A program made the position numbers and the translations under genes. Positions 9,340 to 18,581 of a stretch of DNA of 64,000 bases are shown in pieces. Positions within the stretch are counted from its first letter, which is position 1; each line of letters opens with the position of its first letter. The stretch covers positions 185,013 through 249,012 of the forward strand of contig NZ_BCQE01000001.1 in the NCBI RefSeq assembly GCF_001544275.1. The letters run 5' to 3'. Below the pieces are notes generated by a model. The model was not told the DNA's origin and searched no databases. It was given only the letters and a program-made list of their open reading frames with translations. The stretch comes from Enterococcus gallinarum NBRC 100675 (GTDB lineage Bacteria; Bacillota; Bacilli; Lactobacillales; Enterococcaceae).

Positions 9340-10008
9340 TTATTTTGAGTCCCGCATGACAAATTGACGCTCTTTTAGTTCATAAACAACATCACAGACT
9401 TTCGCTACTTCTTGTTCATGGGTCACTAAAATGATACATTTCTTTTGTTCATGGGCAATTTCTTGAAACAGCTGAACGATATCTTTTGAGGTCGTTTCAT
9501 CTAAATTACCGGTGGGCTCATCTGCCACAATCAACTCATGTTCACAGCATATAGCCCGGACGATGGCCACTCGTTGTTGTTGTCCACCGGAAAGCTGGGT
9601 AACTTTCTTCATAGCTAATTCTTCAGTTATCCCAACTTTAGCCAGGTTTGCCAAAGCATATGCCTTTTTATCTGTTTGTTGTGACTTGGCAATCGCCATT
9701 GCAGTAGTCACATTATCCAGTGCCGACATATAGGGCAACAAATTATAAGCTTGAAAGACGATAGAAACATCTTTACGACGGTATTCTCGCAATCCAATTT
9801 TGTTCAACGGTTCGTTATCGTAATAAATATTCCCTTCTTTTGGCGTGTCCAACCCCGTGATCAATGAGAGAAATGTCGTTTTACCAGAACCGCTGGAACC
9901 AAGGATCGCGTACATTTTTCCAGACTCAAAGGTCAAATCTACTTCTCGAAAAAGGGCTTCAGATTCTGTTTGGTACCAATAGCCTAATTTTTCTGTTTGT
10001 AACGTCAT
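9340..10008 (-). CDS. ABC transporter ATP-binding protein (MacB/LolD type)
   Basis: ATPase partner of the FtsX-like permease encoded just upstream. Walker [11 protein letters not shown] near residue 40, signature [15 protein letters not shown], Walker [14 protein letters not shown] and the switch His in ILVTHEQEV are all present. Length 222 with the ATG at 10008, chosen because AGGAGGG lies 7 bases before it; an in-frame extension to 10086 would run into the permease gene. The gap to the permease stop is 10 bases, so the two form an operon, likely activated from the CiaR-type box at 11562. Confidence 0.93.
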   Translation of the reverse strand: MTLQTEKLGYWYQTESEALFREVDLTFESGKMYAILGSSGSGKTTFLSLITGLDTPKEGNIYYDNEPLNKIGLREYRRKDVSIVFQAYNLLPYMSALDNVTTAMAIAKSQQTDKKAYALANLAKVGITEELAMKKVTQLSGGQQQRVAIVRAICCEHELIVADEPTGNLDETTSKDIVQLFQEIAHEQKKCIILVTHEQEVAKVCDVVYELKERQFVMRDSK

Positions 10009-10018
10009 GCTATCCCTC

Positions 10019-11515
10019 CTAGGAAACCAATATTTTTTTTGGATTGAGACGCAAAATTCCAGCTGAAGATAATAGAATGGAACCAAAGCTGATCCCTACA
10101 CCTAACAATGCCAATAAGCCGATTTCTTGGAATGAAACCGTAATAGCCAACTCTTGGACTTCTGCCGATGGTGTAAAAGCGGATAGCCCGCTTCTGCCAT
10201 TAGGACCGCCGTTGCCCATACTTGGCATTCCTTCCGGACCATTCATCCCTGTGTTCGCTTGTTCCGTTGTCGTTTGTTGAGCCAACAGCTGCTCGCCCAC
10301 GATATTCCCTACAACATTGCCACTAGCTGCAGCGATTCCCAATGCAAAGAACATACAGATAGCAATCTCGGTAAAAAACTGTAAAATGACTTTTATTCGC
10401 GATTCGCCTAAAGATAACAGAACGCCGATCTCATATTTGCGTTCTCTGATCGACAACATTACGATCAATGTCAATATGATGACACCGGCAACCGCAACTA
10501 GCACAATAATATTTTTGGCAAAACTTGCAACATTATTCAATGGTGTCAACATCGACTGATACATTTGATCATTCGTTTGGATACTATAGGTATCGGTATC
10601 AATCAGTTTTTCAGCTTGAGCAACGAAACTGTCCATTTCTGAAGGATCGCTCAACGTATAAGTCGCCGAATCTAACGTATCCTCATTACCCGCCAATGTA
10701 TTAACGAGAGTATAGGATGCAAACAATGTATTGGCCGGGTTCAAAAAATTGAACATTTGGCTCATACTGTTCCCAACTTCACTGGTTTCATAGATCCCTT
10801 TGATCGTTACTTCAACTTCATTGTCTTCACTATCAGAAATAACAAATTTGTCGCCAACCGAAAGCCCATTTGCTTCTGCTAATTCTGATTCGATCAAGAC
10901 ATTATTCGTGCCCTCATCTCCTGCAGTGATGGCTTCACCATCGGTAATTTTTGCAGTGCCTTCTGAAAAACTTGTATAGTTCGTACTTTCGGAAACACCA
11001 GTGATTTGAAAATCGCCGCTGCTCATTCTGCCTCCTTGCATATTAGGCATGCCATTTGGCTGGCCATTCGTTGCTCTAGATGAATCCTCCGTAGATTCTG
11101 TCGCTGTACTTTCGTCATCCTCACTTGAAATAGCTTCAATGCCACTGACAGCATCGGCTGATGTACTCGCTTCAAAGCTATAGGATGCTACCCCACTTAA
11201 TGCTGCAATTGCTTGAGCATCACTAAGATTTACCGGTGTATTCTGGAAACTGCCTGGATCTGGCGGTGTCGACTCCCCCTCTGAAGTATCTGAAGAAGCT
11301 GTTTGGCTGTTTTGTCGAAGAGACTCCCGATTGGCTTGCAGCGTCACCGTCGCTCCCACGCTTTTTTGTGCGTTTTCGGTTGCGACTAAAGCAGCACTGC
11401 GGATTGTCAATCCTGCTAAAACAAAAATCAAAATTGCCGAAAAAACAGCAATCAGCAGCAAACTTCGACCTTTCTTTGCCCACAAACTTTGTAAGCCGCG
11501 TTTCATAAAATTCAT
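10019..11515 (-). CDS. MacB/FtsX-family ABC permease with large extracellular domain
   Basis: 498 residues. TM1 at about 13-37, a periplasm-type MacB domain from about 40 to 330, then three TM segments (about 335-360, 380-405, 465-490), the MacB/FtsX topology used for mechanical export or signalling rather than import. Low-complexity linkers are unusual: a Ser/Thr/Glu/Pro stretch near 70-90, a Gly/Met/Asn/Gln stretch near 150-165, and GMNGPEGMPSMGNGGPNG in the outer loop near 425. Similar Gly/Gln/Met runs occur in the neighbouring lipoprotein. Start ATG at 11515 behind AGGAGG. Substrate unknown; context points to envelope stress or export of a surface component. Confidence 0.85.
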   Translation of the reverse strand: MNFMKRGLQSLWAKKGRSLLLIAVFSAILIFVLAGLTIRSAALVATENAQKSVGATVTLQANRESLRQNSQTASSDTSEGESTPPDPGSFQNTPVNLSDAQAIAALSGVASYSFEASTSADAVSGIEAISSEDDESTATESTEDSSRATNGQPNGMPNMQGGRMSSGDFQITGVSESTNYTSFSEGTAKITDGEAITAGDEGTNNVLIESELAEANGLSVGDKFVISDSEDNEVEVTIKGIYETSEVGNSMSQMFNFLNPANTLFASYTLVNTLAGNEDTLDSATYTLSDPSEMDSFVAQAEKLIDTDTYSIQTNDQMYQSMLTPLNNVASFAKNIIVLVAVAGVIILTLIVMLSIRERKYEIGVLLSLGESRIKVILQFFTEIAICMFFALGIAAASGNVVGNIVGEQLLAQQTTTEQANTGMNGPEGMPSMGNGGPNGRSGLSAFTPSAEVQELAITVSFQEIGLLALLGVGISFGSILLSSAGILRLNPKKILVS

Positions 11516-11543
11516 CTCATATCCTCCTCTACTAAACGTAGCT

Positions 11544-11578
11544 TGACTATATGTTTACTAGCTTAAGTAAACCTTAAA
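11544..11578 (-). promoter_or_regulatory. CiaR-type direct repeat and promoter before the ABC exporter operon
   Basis: On the minus strand TTTAAG (11578-11573), GTTTA, CTTAAG (11567-11562) form two hexamers with an 11-bp period. Ten bases later comes a -10-like TATAGT (about 11551-11546). This matches the CiaR consensus TTTAAG-N5-TTTAAG in all but one base and has activator spacing. Confidence 0.65.
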
Positions 11579-11777
11579 ATAGGCCTGGTCTATCCACGAT
11601 ATCTTTAGACACTGTCTGCTTCAATTTCGGAAATAGAGGGCTAGAATATCCTTTCAGAATGTTACACTTTAATAGCTTTTCACCACTCATTTATAGCAAG
11701 AATAAACTAAGTTGTAGCGGTCATCGTTCGTAGTATTTTCTTTCTTTGGTTCCTCCAACGAGGGCTGCTAGAATTCA

Positions 11778-13606
11778 TCAGCGTCCAAATCCGCCCATTT
11801 GGTTTGTCGAGGCAGTTGCGCCAGATTGAGTCAAATTTGAAAGGGTATCTGTTAAAGATAATATGCCTAATTCAGAAGCATCCTTCACACTTCCTCCTTG
11901 ATAAAGACCATAAACAGAAGCTTCACTATTGCTGCCGCCACTAAGTAGTGTATAGTCTGTTGATTGTAAATCTGGACTTGAAATCACCACATGTTGAAAA
12001 TTCTTACTAGGTGCATAGGATAATAACGTGTTGCCCTCAGTATCTTGCAAGGTAATCAACGTGTCTGCTGCCTGAGATTGATCGAAAGTAATCGCCACTG
12101 ACCGTTGTGTTCCGCCACTCACATTCATTGCCATATCAGTGGTTCCTGCAGCGACGAGGGTCCCACCTGTAATTTCAAAAGTACCATTATAATCTAAAGC
12201 GCCATTCCCGCCTCTCGTCGGTCCATTGACAATCACGATTCCACCGCTCATTGTGACATTGCCATTGCTGTCCAATCCATCTCCTTCAGCATCAATTGAC
12301 AAGGTTCCACCTGTGATGACAACTTCTTTGCTATCATCTGCTTGATCGCCACCGCCTGGTCCTCCTCCAAAACTATCTTGTCCAAATTGTCCGCTGTCCG
12401 TCGTGTCGCTGCCGCCGCCGGCATTTACACCATCATCGCTTGCTAGCACTTGAATATCTCCACCAGCAATGGTGATGACGCTTGCTTCTAAGCCTTCATA
12501 AGATTTGTTGACAATAATCGTCCCATCATTAATGGTTAGATCATTGTCCGCATGAATGCCATCATCTCCAGTCACTGCTGAAATCTCCCCGCCATTGATG
12601 GTGACTGAATCATTGGCGTGGATACTATCATCCGCACTATCGATAGCATAGGAACCACTTGCTAGTAGGATTGTCCCGCCTGCTTTCATTCCTTTATAAC
12701 TTTCATCAGCGACGACCGATTGACTAGCTGCACCATCAGCTGTCTTAACGGTCATTTCTGCTGATTGAATACTAAGACTTGTCTCAGCTTGGATACCATC
12801 CCGACCACTTTGGATCGTAAATATACCGCCATCAATCCCAATATAGCCTTTTGTAGCATATTCGGTATTGTTGGCTTGGATACCATCTCCTTCAGAGGTC
12901 GTCAGAGTATAATTCCCATCTCGAATCGACACCGAATCTTTTCCTTTGATCGCATTGTTTTTTGCTGTGATTTCATAGGTGCCGCTTGCCAAGACTAAAT
13001 CGTCTTTGCTGCGGATGCCGTTGCTATAATTGCCTTCAATGACCAATTTCCCTTCCCCATTGATCGACAAATCGTCTTTGCTATAAAAAGCAGCATCCGG
13101 TTCGGTTTCTCCTTCTGCAAAGGTATAACTCGTTCCATCCGTTAACGTATTTGTTGTATCCGCAGCTAATGTCGTAATGACTTTCTCTGCCTGCTCGATA
13201 ACAACTGCTGAACTGTTAGCATTCGTGATACTTACTCCAGCAAAAATCAAATGAACCTTGGCTTCTTTGTCGACATTGATTTTCAATTGACCGTCTGTCA
13301 AAGAACCGCTGACCATATATGTCCCTGCCGAAGTAATCGTTACTGTTTGATCATCAACTGTAAATCCTTCTCCAGCTTCCGTTTGTGCATCCGCCAGTTT
13401 TATCGCTATAGCTGAAGATGTCTCATAAGAAGCATCCAAATCCTCTTCTTCATACTTTCCATAATAATCTGTATCTTCCAAAGAAGTAGATCCATTCGTA
13501 ACCGTTGCTTCCGAAGTTCCAGTGACAGAACTTGAAGAATTTGTTTCAGATTGCTGCGCACAAGCTGCCAGTAACAGTGCCAAAAACAATGGGTAGATTT
13601 TTTCAT
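11778..13606 (-). CDS. Secreted beta-helix carbohydrate-binding lipoprotein (Cthe_2159-like), start out of frame by one base
   Basis: About 609 residues if the frame break is bridged. The lipobox LLLAAC puts the lipidated Cys near residue 16. The mature part is a repetitive right-handed beta-helix with many I-x-G-G-x-I/V turns (ADDSIHANDSVTINGGEIS, TRGGNGALDYNGTFEITGG), as in the Cthe_2159 carbohydrate-binding family. A Gly-rich insert (near 385-410) and a GGFGR end resemble the permease linkers. The ideal start, ATG at 13606 seven bases after AAGGAGG, reads MKKSTHC because the A-tract has six A; with seven A it would read MKKIYPLFLALLLAAC. Otherwise translation must begin at TTG 13589, without a good ribosome site or basic n-region. 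Possible causes: sequencing error, phase variation, recoding. Confidence 0.8.
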
Positions 13607-13618
13607 TGGTCTTCCTCC

Positions 13619-14293
13619 TTATAATTCATCACGATTAGCCGCGACTTTACCGAGTACAACAGGTAAATTGCCATTACGCGTCCGTACATCATCGATCAAA
13701 GCCTTCTCTTGTGTTTGATCCTTCAATACTAAGTGATAGCGTAATTCGTAGAGACTGCCCATGGTTGTTGTGCGTACCGAATCCAACTTGGCTGTATGTG
13801 TAAATTTCTCAAATATGTCATCAAACAGTTGGGGATAATCTAAGTCTTCTGGAATAGTTATTTTCAATTCCCGTTCGCTCGTCTTACGTCGTTCGCCAAA
13901 TGGTACGGTATACAGCATCAATAAAAAGGCAGCTACCACGAATGAAAAAACCACCACATAACCGACATAACCCATACCGGTGGCTAAGCCGATCCCCATG
14001 GACCAAAACACACTAGTGATTTCGCGAGAACCTCCTGGGACGGAACGGAAGCGGATCAAGCTGAATGCGCCCAAAATCGCTACCCCAGTTCCTAAATTCC
14101 CATTGACCAGCATAATCACTGATTGTACTAGAACCGGCAGTACTGCCAACGTAATAACAAAATTTTTTGTATAAACATTCTTTACCATATGCACTCCGGC
14201 AACTAAGAGACCCAGAATCAGTGAGGCACTAATACAAATAATCAAGCCACCCCATTCAAGAGTAGCGGTATCACTTAACAAACTAGATAACAT
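13619..14293 (-). CDS. DUF4956 integral membrane protein
   Basis: 224 residues. Hydrophobic segments at about 15-37, 46-65, 70-85 and 110-130, followed by a soluble C-terminal domain (KITIPEDLDYPQLFDDIFEKF onward). The conserved FSLIRFRSVPGG between membrane segments is the DUF4956 hallmark. The start is the ATG at 14293 with AGGAGG 8 bases upstream, overlapping the end of the VTC gene by 11 bases, so the two are translationally coupled. DUF4956 genes recur next to VTC-domain genes; a membrane partner of the polymerase is inferred, with no known reaction. Confidence 0.85.
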   Translation of the reverse strand: MLSSLLSDTATLEWGGLIICISASLILGLLVAGVHMVKNVYTKNFVITLAVLPVLVQSVIMLVNGNLGTGVAILGAFSLIRFRSVPGGSREITSVFWSMGIGLATGMGYVGYVVVFSFVVAAFLLMLYTVPFGERRKTSERELKITIPEDLDYPQLFDDIFEKFTHTAKLDSVRTTTMGSLYELRYHLVLKDQTQEKALIDDVRTRNGNLPVVLGKVAANRDEL

Positions 14294-15005
14294 TCTGAAT
14301 ATCCTCCTTTTTAAACAAATGACGTTGGTAGGTTTGAGCATACTTGGAAAAACTAGCTTTGCGCACACCATACTGATTCAATTGTTCAACAAACCAAAGG
14401 GGATAGGCCCCCATTGCTTTGACTTCCATCAACACACCAATCTCTGGCGCTATCAATTGTCCATAACTCCCTTCAGACAATGTCAGATTGTTTTCCCGAT
14501 AACGAATGTTTTGATCAAAGGTCACTCTAAATTCACTGTCTTCTGATGCAAAAAGCGAAAGGCGGTCATAGGCAATCAAAACGCGCGGGCTTAAGTCATG
14601 ATTTTGTTTAAATAACCAACGAATTTCGGCGGCAATTTGAAGCGGATGAATAGTGGTAGGAAACTCCCCGCTTCGTACCCATGATTGATAATCTGAATAG
14701 CTTAGAGGAACACGCCGTTTATATACAATGCCATTGACTTTCTTCTTGATTTCTAGGAACACCAAACTGTCCTGAGATGGAGCACCATAACTCCGGATGC
14801 GAAATTTCTCTTTATACTTTGGTTTATCCATCGAATGACGGATGAAACGAAAATCATCCGTGTCATAGTAAAGAGATAGAATCGTGTGTTGGCCATATTC
14901 ATCAACCTTCATCCTCTGCTGCAACGCACCCAGAAACGGCTGAAACTGCTCAGACGATAAAAGATACTTGGTTTCTTTTCGTTGAAATACCTTTTTTAAT
15001 TTCAT
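14283..15005 (-). CDS. VTC-domain protein (polyphosphate polymerase-like)
   Basis: 240 residues covering a full VTC domain, the tunnel-shaped catalytic fold of yeast Vtc4 that makes polyphosphate from ATP. The basic and acidic residues lining the tunnel have counterparts: RKETKYLLS at 10-18, SLYYDTDD, EKFRIRSYG, FLEIKKKVNGIVYKRR, YDR, FRVTFD and the late Glu/Lys in LMEVKAMGAYP. Start ATG at 15005 behind AAAGGAGG. First gene of VTC-DUF4956-lipoprotein, divergent from the two-component genes. Whether the product is polyphosphate or another phosphopolymer cannot be read from the sequence. Confidence 0.88.
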   Translation of the reverse strand: MKLKKVFQRKETKYLLSSEQFQPFLGALQQRMKVDEYGQHTILSLYYDTDDFRFIRHSMDKPKYKEKFRIRSYGAPSQDSLVFLEIKKKVNGIVYKRRVPLSYSDYQSWVRSGEFPTTIHPLQIAAEIRWLFKQNHDLSPRVLIAYDRLSLFASEDSEFRVTFDQNIRYRENNLTLSEGSYGQLIAPEIGVLMEVKAMGAYPLWFVEQLNQYGVRKASFSKYAQTYQRHLFKKEDIQNVI

Positions 15006-15031
15006 GGTATTTTCCTCCTTTGATTGCTATA

Positions 15032-15122
15032 GTCCTTATTTAAGACGCTGAAACTTAAAGACAGCTTAAGCAAAAATCACTTTTTTAAGTTTTTTTTATG
15101 TTACTCATGCTATGCTTATAAT
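15032..15122. promoter_or_regulatory. Divergent VTC operon / ciaR promoter region with CiaR-type repeat
   Basis: Plus strand CTTAAA (15054-15059), GACAG, CTTAAG (15065-15070): read on the minus strand this is CTTAAG-N5-TTTAAG with an 11-bp period, followed 10 bases later by TTAAAT, a possible -10 for the VTC operon. Additional TTTAAG copies lie at 15039-15044 and 15084-15089. For ciaR, TATAAT is at 15117-15122 with no good -35, which fits activator-dependent autoregulation. Confidence 0.65.
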
Positions 15123-15137
15123 GAAAGAGGTGACAGA

Positions 15138-15812
15138 ATGATCAAGTTATTACTGATCGAAGACGACAGAACGTTATCAGAAAATATTAAAGAAATCGTT
15201 GCAGAAATTGGTGAAGTCAGCCAAGCTTTTGATGGGAGTGAAGGTCTGTATGAAGCCCAAAGTGGGATTTATGATTTGATCATTCTAGATTTGATGCTTC
15301 CAGAAATGAACGGCTATGAAGTATTGGCAAAATTACGACAGCACACTGTTCAGACACCAGTCTTGATCTTAACCGCCAAAGATGGATTAGAGGATAAAGT
15401 CACTGGCTTTCAAAAGGGCGCCGATGACTATTTGACAAAACCTTTTTATCGGGAAGAATTATTGATGCGATGCAAAGCCTTGTTAAAACGTTCATTAGGC
15501 TTATTTAATGAAAACCAAGTGATCTATAAAGGATTGACCTGCAATCTCTCTACTAATGAAGTGACATGTCAAGAGAAGCTATTACCTATCCAAGGAAAAG
15601 AATTTGCATTACTCGTTTATTTTTTGCAAAACCGAGGCATTATTTTGACTAAAGAACAAATTTTTGACCGTATTTGGGGATTTGATTCAGAAACAACGAT
15701 CACAGTAGTCGAGGTCTACATCAGCAATTTACGCAAACATCTTCGGGATACTGGTATCGATAAAGAGATCCGGACACTGCGCAATGTAGGCTATATTATG
15801 CAAGGAGATTAG
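15138..15812 (+). CDS. ciaR: OmpR-family response regulator, CiaR-like
   Basis: 224 residues. Receiver domain with acidic pair E8-D9-D10, phosphoacceptor D51 in LIILDLMLPEMNGYE, T79 and K101 in LTKPF; winged-helix DNA-binding domain from about 125. Long stretches (FDGSEGLYEAQSGIYDLI, GADDYLTKPFY, GKEFALLVYFLQN, IFDRIWGFDSETTITVVEVY) match my memory of streptococcal CiaR closely, so I assign CiaR rather than a generic regulator. Three bases separate it from the kinase gene. Two CiaR-type DNA repeats flank the operons opposite to it. Confidence 0.85.
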   Translation: MIKLLLIEDDRTLSENIKEIVAEIGEVSQAFDGSEGLYEAQSGIYDLIILDLMLPEMNGYEVLAKLRQHTVQTPVLILTAKDGLEDKVTGFQKGADDYLTKPFYREELLMRCKALLKRSLGLFNENQVIYKGLTCNLSTNEVTCQEKLLPIQGKEFALLVYFLQNRGIILTKEQIFDRIWGFDSETTITVVEVYISNLRKHLRDTGIDKEIRTLRNVGYIMQGD

Positions 15813-15815
15813 CGA

Positions 15816-17126
15816 ATGAATAAAGAACTCTCCAAGAAACAACGGCTCAAGGTGTTTTTGATCAATGTGGCTGCTTTTGCATTGATCTTTACATTGCTCG
15901 GAATCATTGTACTAGAATTATTTGATCAATCTGCGTATCAAGAAACCGATATTGCTCTTGAACAAGCCGTTAAAGATACACGTCTGGTCCAAGCAGAGAT
16001 CAACAACGCTAATCAAAACGAAGCCATTGCCTTACCGCCAAATACAGCAATGCCAAAGATTCCTGGAACCAATCGTTTCAACACCCAATTTATTCTTTGG
16101 TCAGAAGACGGTACGATAGTAAACAAACAATCATTAGGCGGACGTTTCTCTCAGCTAGCTTCACTCAAATTAGATACTGAACATTTAAATACGATTCAAT
16201 CACTGACCGTAAGCGATCAAAATGAAGCGGAGACTTTGCTGTTTCACTCGATCACAGCTGCCGCGCCTACGAACCAATCAGGGGTAGCCTATGTTCAAGT
16301 GTTGGCCAACACCAACCAAATCAATAATGCAATGAACAACTTTCAAACAATTTTGATTTTATCGATGATTTTCTTTTGGATCTTATCAATCGGTATCAGC
16401 TATTACCTTTCTTCATTGACAATGCGGCCAATCCTCGCTTCGTGGAAAAAACAGCAAGAATTTGTCGAAAATGCTTCTCATGAATTACGGACGCCTTTGA
16501 CGATCATCCAAAATAGTTTAGAGCGCACCTTCACTAAGCCCAATCATACGATCATTGAGGAATCAGAAAGTATTGCTCAAGCATTAGCAGAGACCCGGAG
16601 GTTGACTGGATTGACGGCAGATTTATTGACGATTGCCCGCAGCGATTCCAACCAGCAGATGTTAGCCAAAGAAACCATTGCCATCGCCCCTTTCATTCAA
16701 GAACTGGCAAAACCGTTTCAAGAGATTGCCAAAATGAATAACAAACAATTTGTCTTGGAAAACCTTGCCTTAACAACTGCTGTCTTCGATCCTAAAAAAA
16801 TACATCAAGTATTAGTAATTTTATTGGATAATGCCCTGAAATATACAAGTCAAGGAGATAAGATCACACTGCTTTCAGAAATCTCCAACAAGTATTGGCT
16901 GCTCGAAGTTAGAAACACAGGTCCATCTATTAGCGATGAAGACAAGAAACATATTTTTGAACGCTTTTATCGGGAAGATCGCTCCCGTTCAAAAGAAACC
17001 GGCGGCTATGGTCTCGGTTTGGCCATCGCCAAACAAATCGTGGAGGAACACAAAGGGCAAATCAGTGTACGTGATCTACAACCTAAAGGCGTTATTTTTC
17101 AAATCCGTTTGCCAAAGGAGGGATAA
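15816..17126 (+). CDS. ciaH: Sensor histidine kinase, CiaH-like
   Basis: 436 residues: TM1 about 14-36, extracellular sensor region about 37-175, TM2 about 176-200, then dimerisation helix with H222 in NASHELRTPLTI, and an ATPase domain with N box LLDNALKYTSQGD, RFYREDRSRS and G box GGYGLGLAIAKQIV. It would phosphorylate D51 of the adjacent regulator in response to an envelope signal. Start ATG at 15816, four bases after the ciaR stop, with GGAGA inside the end of ciaR. Confidence 0.87.
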   Translation: MNKELSKKQRLKVFLINVAAFALIFTLLGIIVLELFDQSAYQETDIALEQAVKDTRLVQAEINNANQNEAIALPPNTAMPKIPGTNRFNTQFILWSEDGTIVNKQSLGGRFSQLASLKLDTEHLNTIQSLTVSDQNEAETLLFHSITAAAPTNQSGVAYVQVLANTNQINNAMNNFQTILILSMIFFWILSIGISYYLSSLTMRPILASWKKQQEFVENASHELRTPLTIIQNSLERTFTKPNHTIIEESESIAQALAETRRLTGLTADLLTIARSDSNQQMLAKETIAIAPFIQELAKPFQEIAKMNNKQFVLENLALTTAVFDPKKIHQVLVILLDNALKYTSQGDKITLLSEISNKYWLLEVRNTGPSISDEDKKHIFERFYREDRSRSKETGGYGLGLAIAKQIVEEHKGQISVRDLQPKGVIFQIRLPKEG

Positions 17127-17128
17127 AA

Positions 17129-17599
17129 ATGAAAGTCATTCATTTAAGAGAATATCCTGAATATTTACAGGAAGCGATCGCTTATTTTCAATCAAAATGG
17201 GCGAGTCCCGCATCCATGAAAGTGTATGAAGATAGCTTGACCCACAGTTTTTCTGATACCGATCTACCGCAATGGTTTCTACTCGTGGATGACCAAGCCG
17301 CTGCTGTCCCCTCGATCATTGGCTGTGGTGGACTGATCACGAATGATTTTATCAGCCGAATGGATTTGATGCCTTGGCTGTGCGCCCTCTATGTCGATCC
17401 TCACTATCGCAGACAAGGTGGTGCTCGGCTTTTGATCGAAACGATCAAGCAATCTGCCGCTACTGCTGGTTTCTCGACCCTTTACTTATGTACAGATCTT
17501 GTTTCGTTTTATGAAAAATTTGGTTTTGAACTGATGGGTACAGGCTATCATCCTTGGGGAGAAGAATCGATGATCTATCGCTATCCCCTACAGAAATAG
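17129..17599 (+). CDS. GNAT-family N-acetyltransferase
   Basis: 156-residue acetyl-CoA-dependent transferase. The acetyl-CoA motif is LYVDPHYRRQGGARLLIETI (about 88-107) with a central beta-strand LCALYV before it; the end FYEKFGFELMG is the usual GNAT beta6-alpha4 region. It starts two bases after ciaH behind GGAGGG, so it is the third gene of the ciaRH operon. The acceptor substrate is unknown. Confidence 0.85.
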   Translation: MKVIHLREYPEYLQEAIAYFQSKWASPASMKVYEDSLTHSFSDTDLPQWFLLVDDQAAAVPSIIGCGGLITNDFISRMDLMPWLCALYVDPHYRRQGGARLLIETIKQSAATAGFSTLYLCTDLVSFYEKFGFELMGTGYHPWGEESMIYRYPLQK

Positions 17600-17601
17600 A
17601 C

Positions 17602-17642
17602 AAAAAAACAGCCTTGAACATGAATGTTCAAAGCTGTTTTTT
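17602..17642. terminator. Bidirectional terminator after the ciaRH-GNAT operon
   Basis: Near-perfect hairpin (AAACAGC-C-TTGAACAT / ATGTTCAA-A-GCTGTTT) with six or more T residues after it on each strand. Confidence 0.85.
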
Positions 17643-17800
17643 ATTCACAGTACTATTACTAGTAGAATACCCTATCTCCACAAAAGGAATATTCCGACAC
17701 CCTGCATCCGGCAGGTGGATCGCTCCTTGTGCCTCTGTTATCAATCTGGTCAGCCAAAGCTAGACCATCTCGACTCGTCGCATGAGGTATACTTTACCAT
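17602..17800 (-). ncRNA. Candidate structured small RNA between udk and the GNAT gene
   Basis: About 190 non-coding bases on the minus strand end at the terminator at 17602. No frame is open. They fold: CACCCTGC pairs with GCAGGTGG across a 5-base loop (about 17699-17719), enclosed by CACAA-AGGA with TCC-TTGTG. At the upstream end an 9-bp inverted repeat (TTGATAAAG / CTTTATCAA) lies near 17802-17830, and TTGATA-N17-TATCAA within it could act as a promoter. I cannot match it to a known RNA family. It may instead be the 3' UTR of udk. Confidence 0.35.
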
Positions 17801-17868
17801 AATTGATAAAGAAAAACTACTGCTTTATCAAAAAATTCTTTAATAAGTGTTTTCGAAAGAAAAAATGT

Positions 17869-18498
17869 TCAGCTTTCGGTTAAGAATGTTGCAACTTTCG
17901 TTGTGATCAAATCAATCGCTACGTGGTTCTCGCCGCCTTCTGGAACGATGACATCTGCATAGCGCTTCGTAGGTTCGATAAATTGATGATACATGGGCTT
18001 GACTACTGTCAAATATTGTTCAATAACGGAATCCAACGTTCGTCCGCGTTCTTCCATATCTCGTTTGATCCGACGAATGATTCGAATATCATCATCCGTA
18101 TCTACATACAGTTTGATATCCATCAAGTCTCGCAAACGTTCGTCTTCCAAAATCAAGATTCCTTCAAGAATGATCACTTCTTTTGGTTCCTGAATGATCG
18201 TTGCTTCACTGCGAGTATGTGCCACATAATCATAGACCGGTTTTTCGATCGTTTCGTAGGCAAGGAGTTTCTGCAAATGTTCGATCAATAGATCGGTATC
18301 AAAGGCAAACGGATGGTCATAGTTTGTGTTCAACCGTTCTTCAAAGCTCAAGTTGCTTTGATCTTTATAATAAGAGTCTTGTTCAAGCATCATAATGGAA
18401 TGATTGGGAAAGTGATTGAAAATCGCTCGGCTCACACTTGTTTTTCCACTACCAGAACCACCAGTCACACCAATAATAATGGGCTTGCCATTCGTCAT
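17869..18498 (-). CDS. udk: Uridine kinase
   Basis: Phosphorylates uridine and cytidine with ATP or GTP in pyrimidine salvage. 209 residues, P-loop GGSGSGKT at 13-20, [30 protein letters not shown] and [12 protein letters not shown] (lid) are as in Firmicute Udk. Start ATG at 18498 with GAGGTTAATTGA before it. 83 bases downstream of the HAD gene on the same strand. Confidence 0.96.
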   Translation of the reverse strand: MTNGKPIIIGVTGGSGSGKTSVSRAIFNHFPNHSIMMLEQDSYYKDQSNLSFEERLNTNYDHPFAFDTDLLIEHLQKLLAYETIEKPVYDYVAHTRSEATIIQEPKEVIILEGILILEDERLRDLMDIKLYVDTDDDIRIIRRIKRDMEERGRTLDSVIEQYLTVVKPMYHQFIEPTKRYADVIVPEGGENHVAIDLITTKVATFLTES

Positions 18499-18581
18499 TC
18501 AATTAACCTCTTTCGTCTCTAAAATTTACACTGTTTCTATTATAGCGAAATTCTGAAAAATTACTATCCATTTTTAAGAAA

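Noticed and set aside
17602..17800. 6S RNA, tmRNA, SRP RNA or a known riboswitch
   Set aside because: I compared the stretch with the motifs of these RNAs that I remember and found no match.
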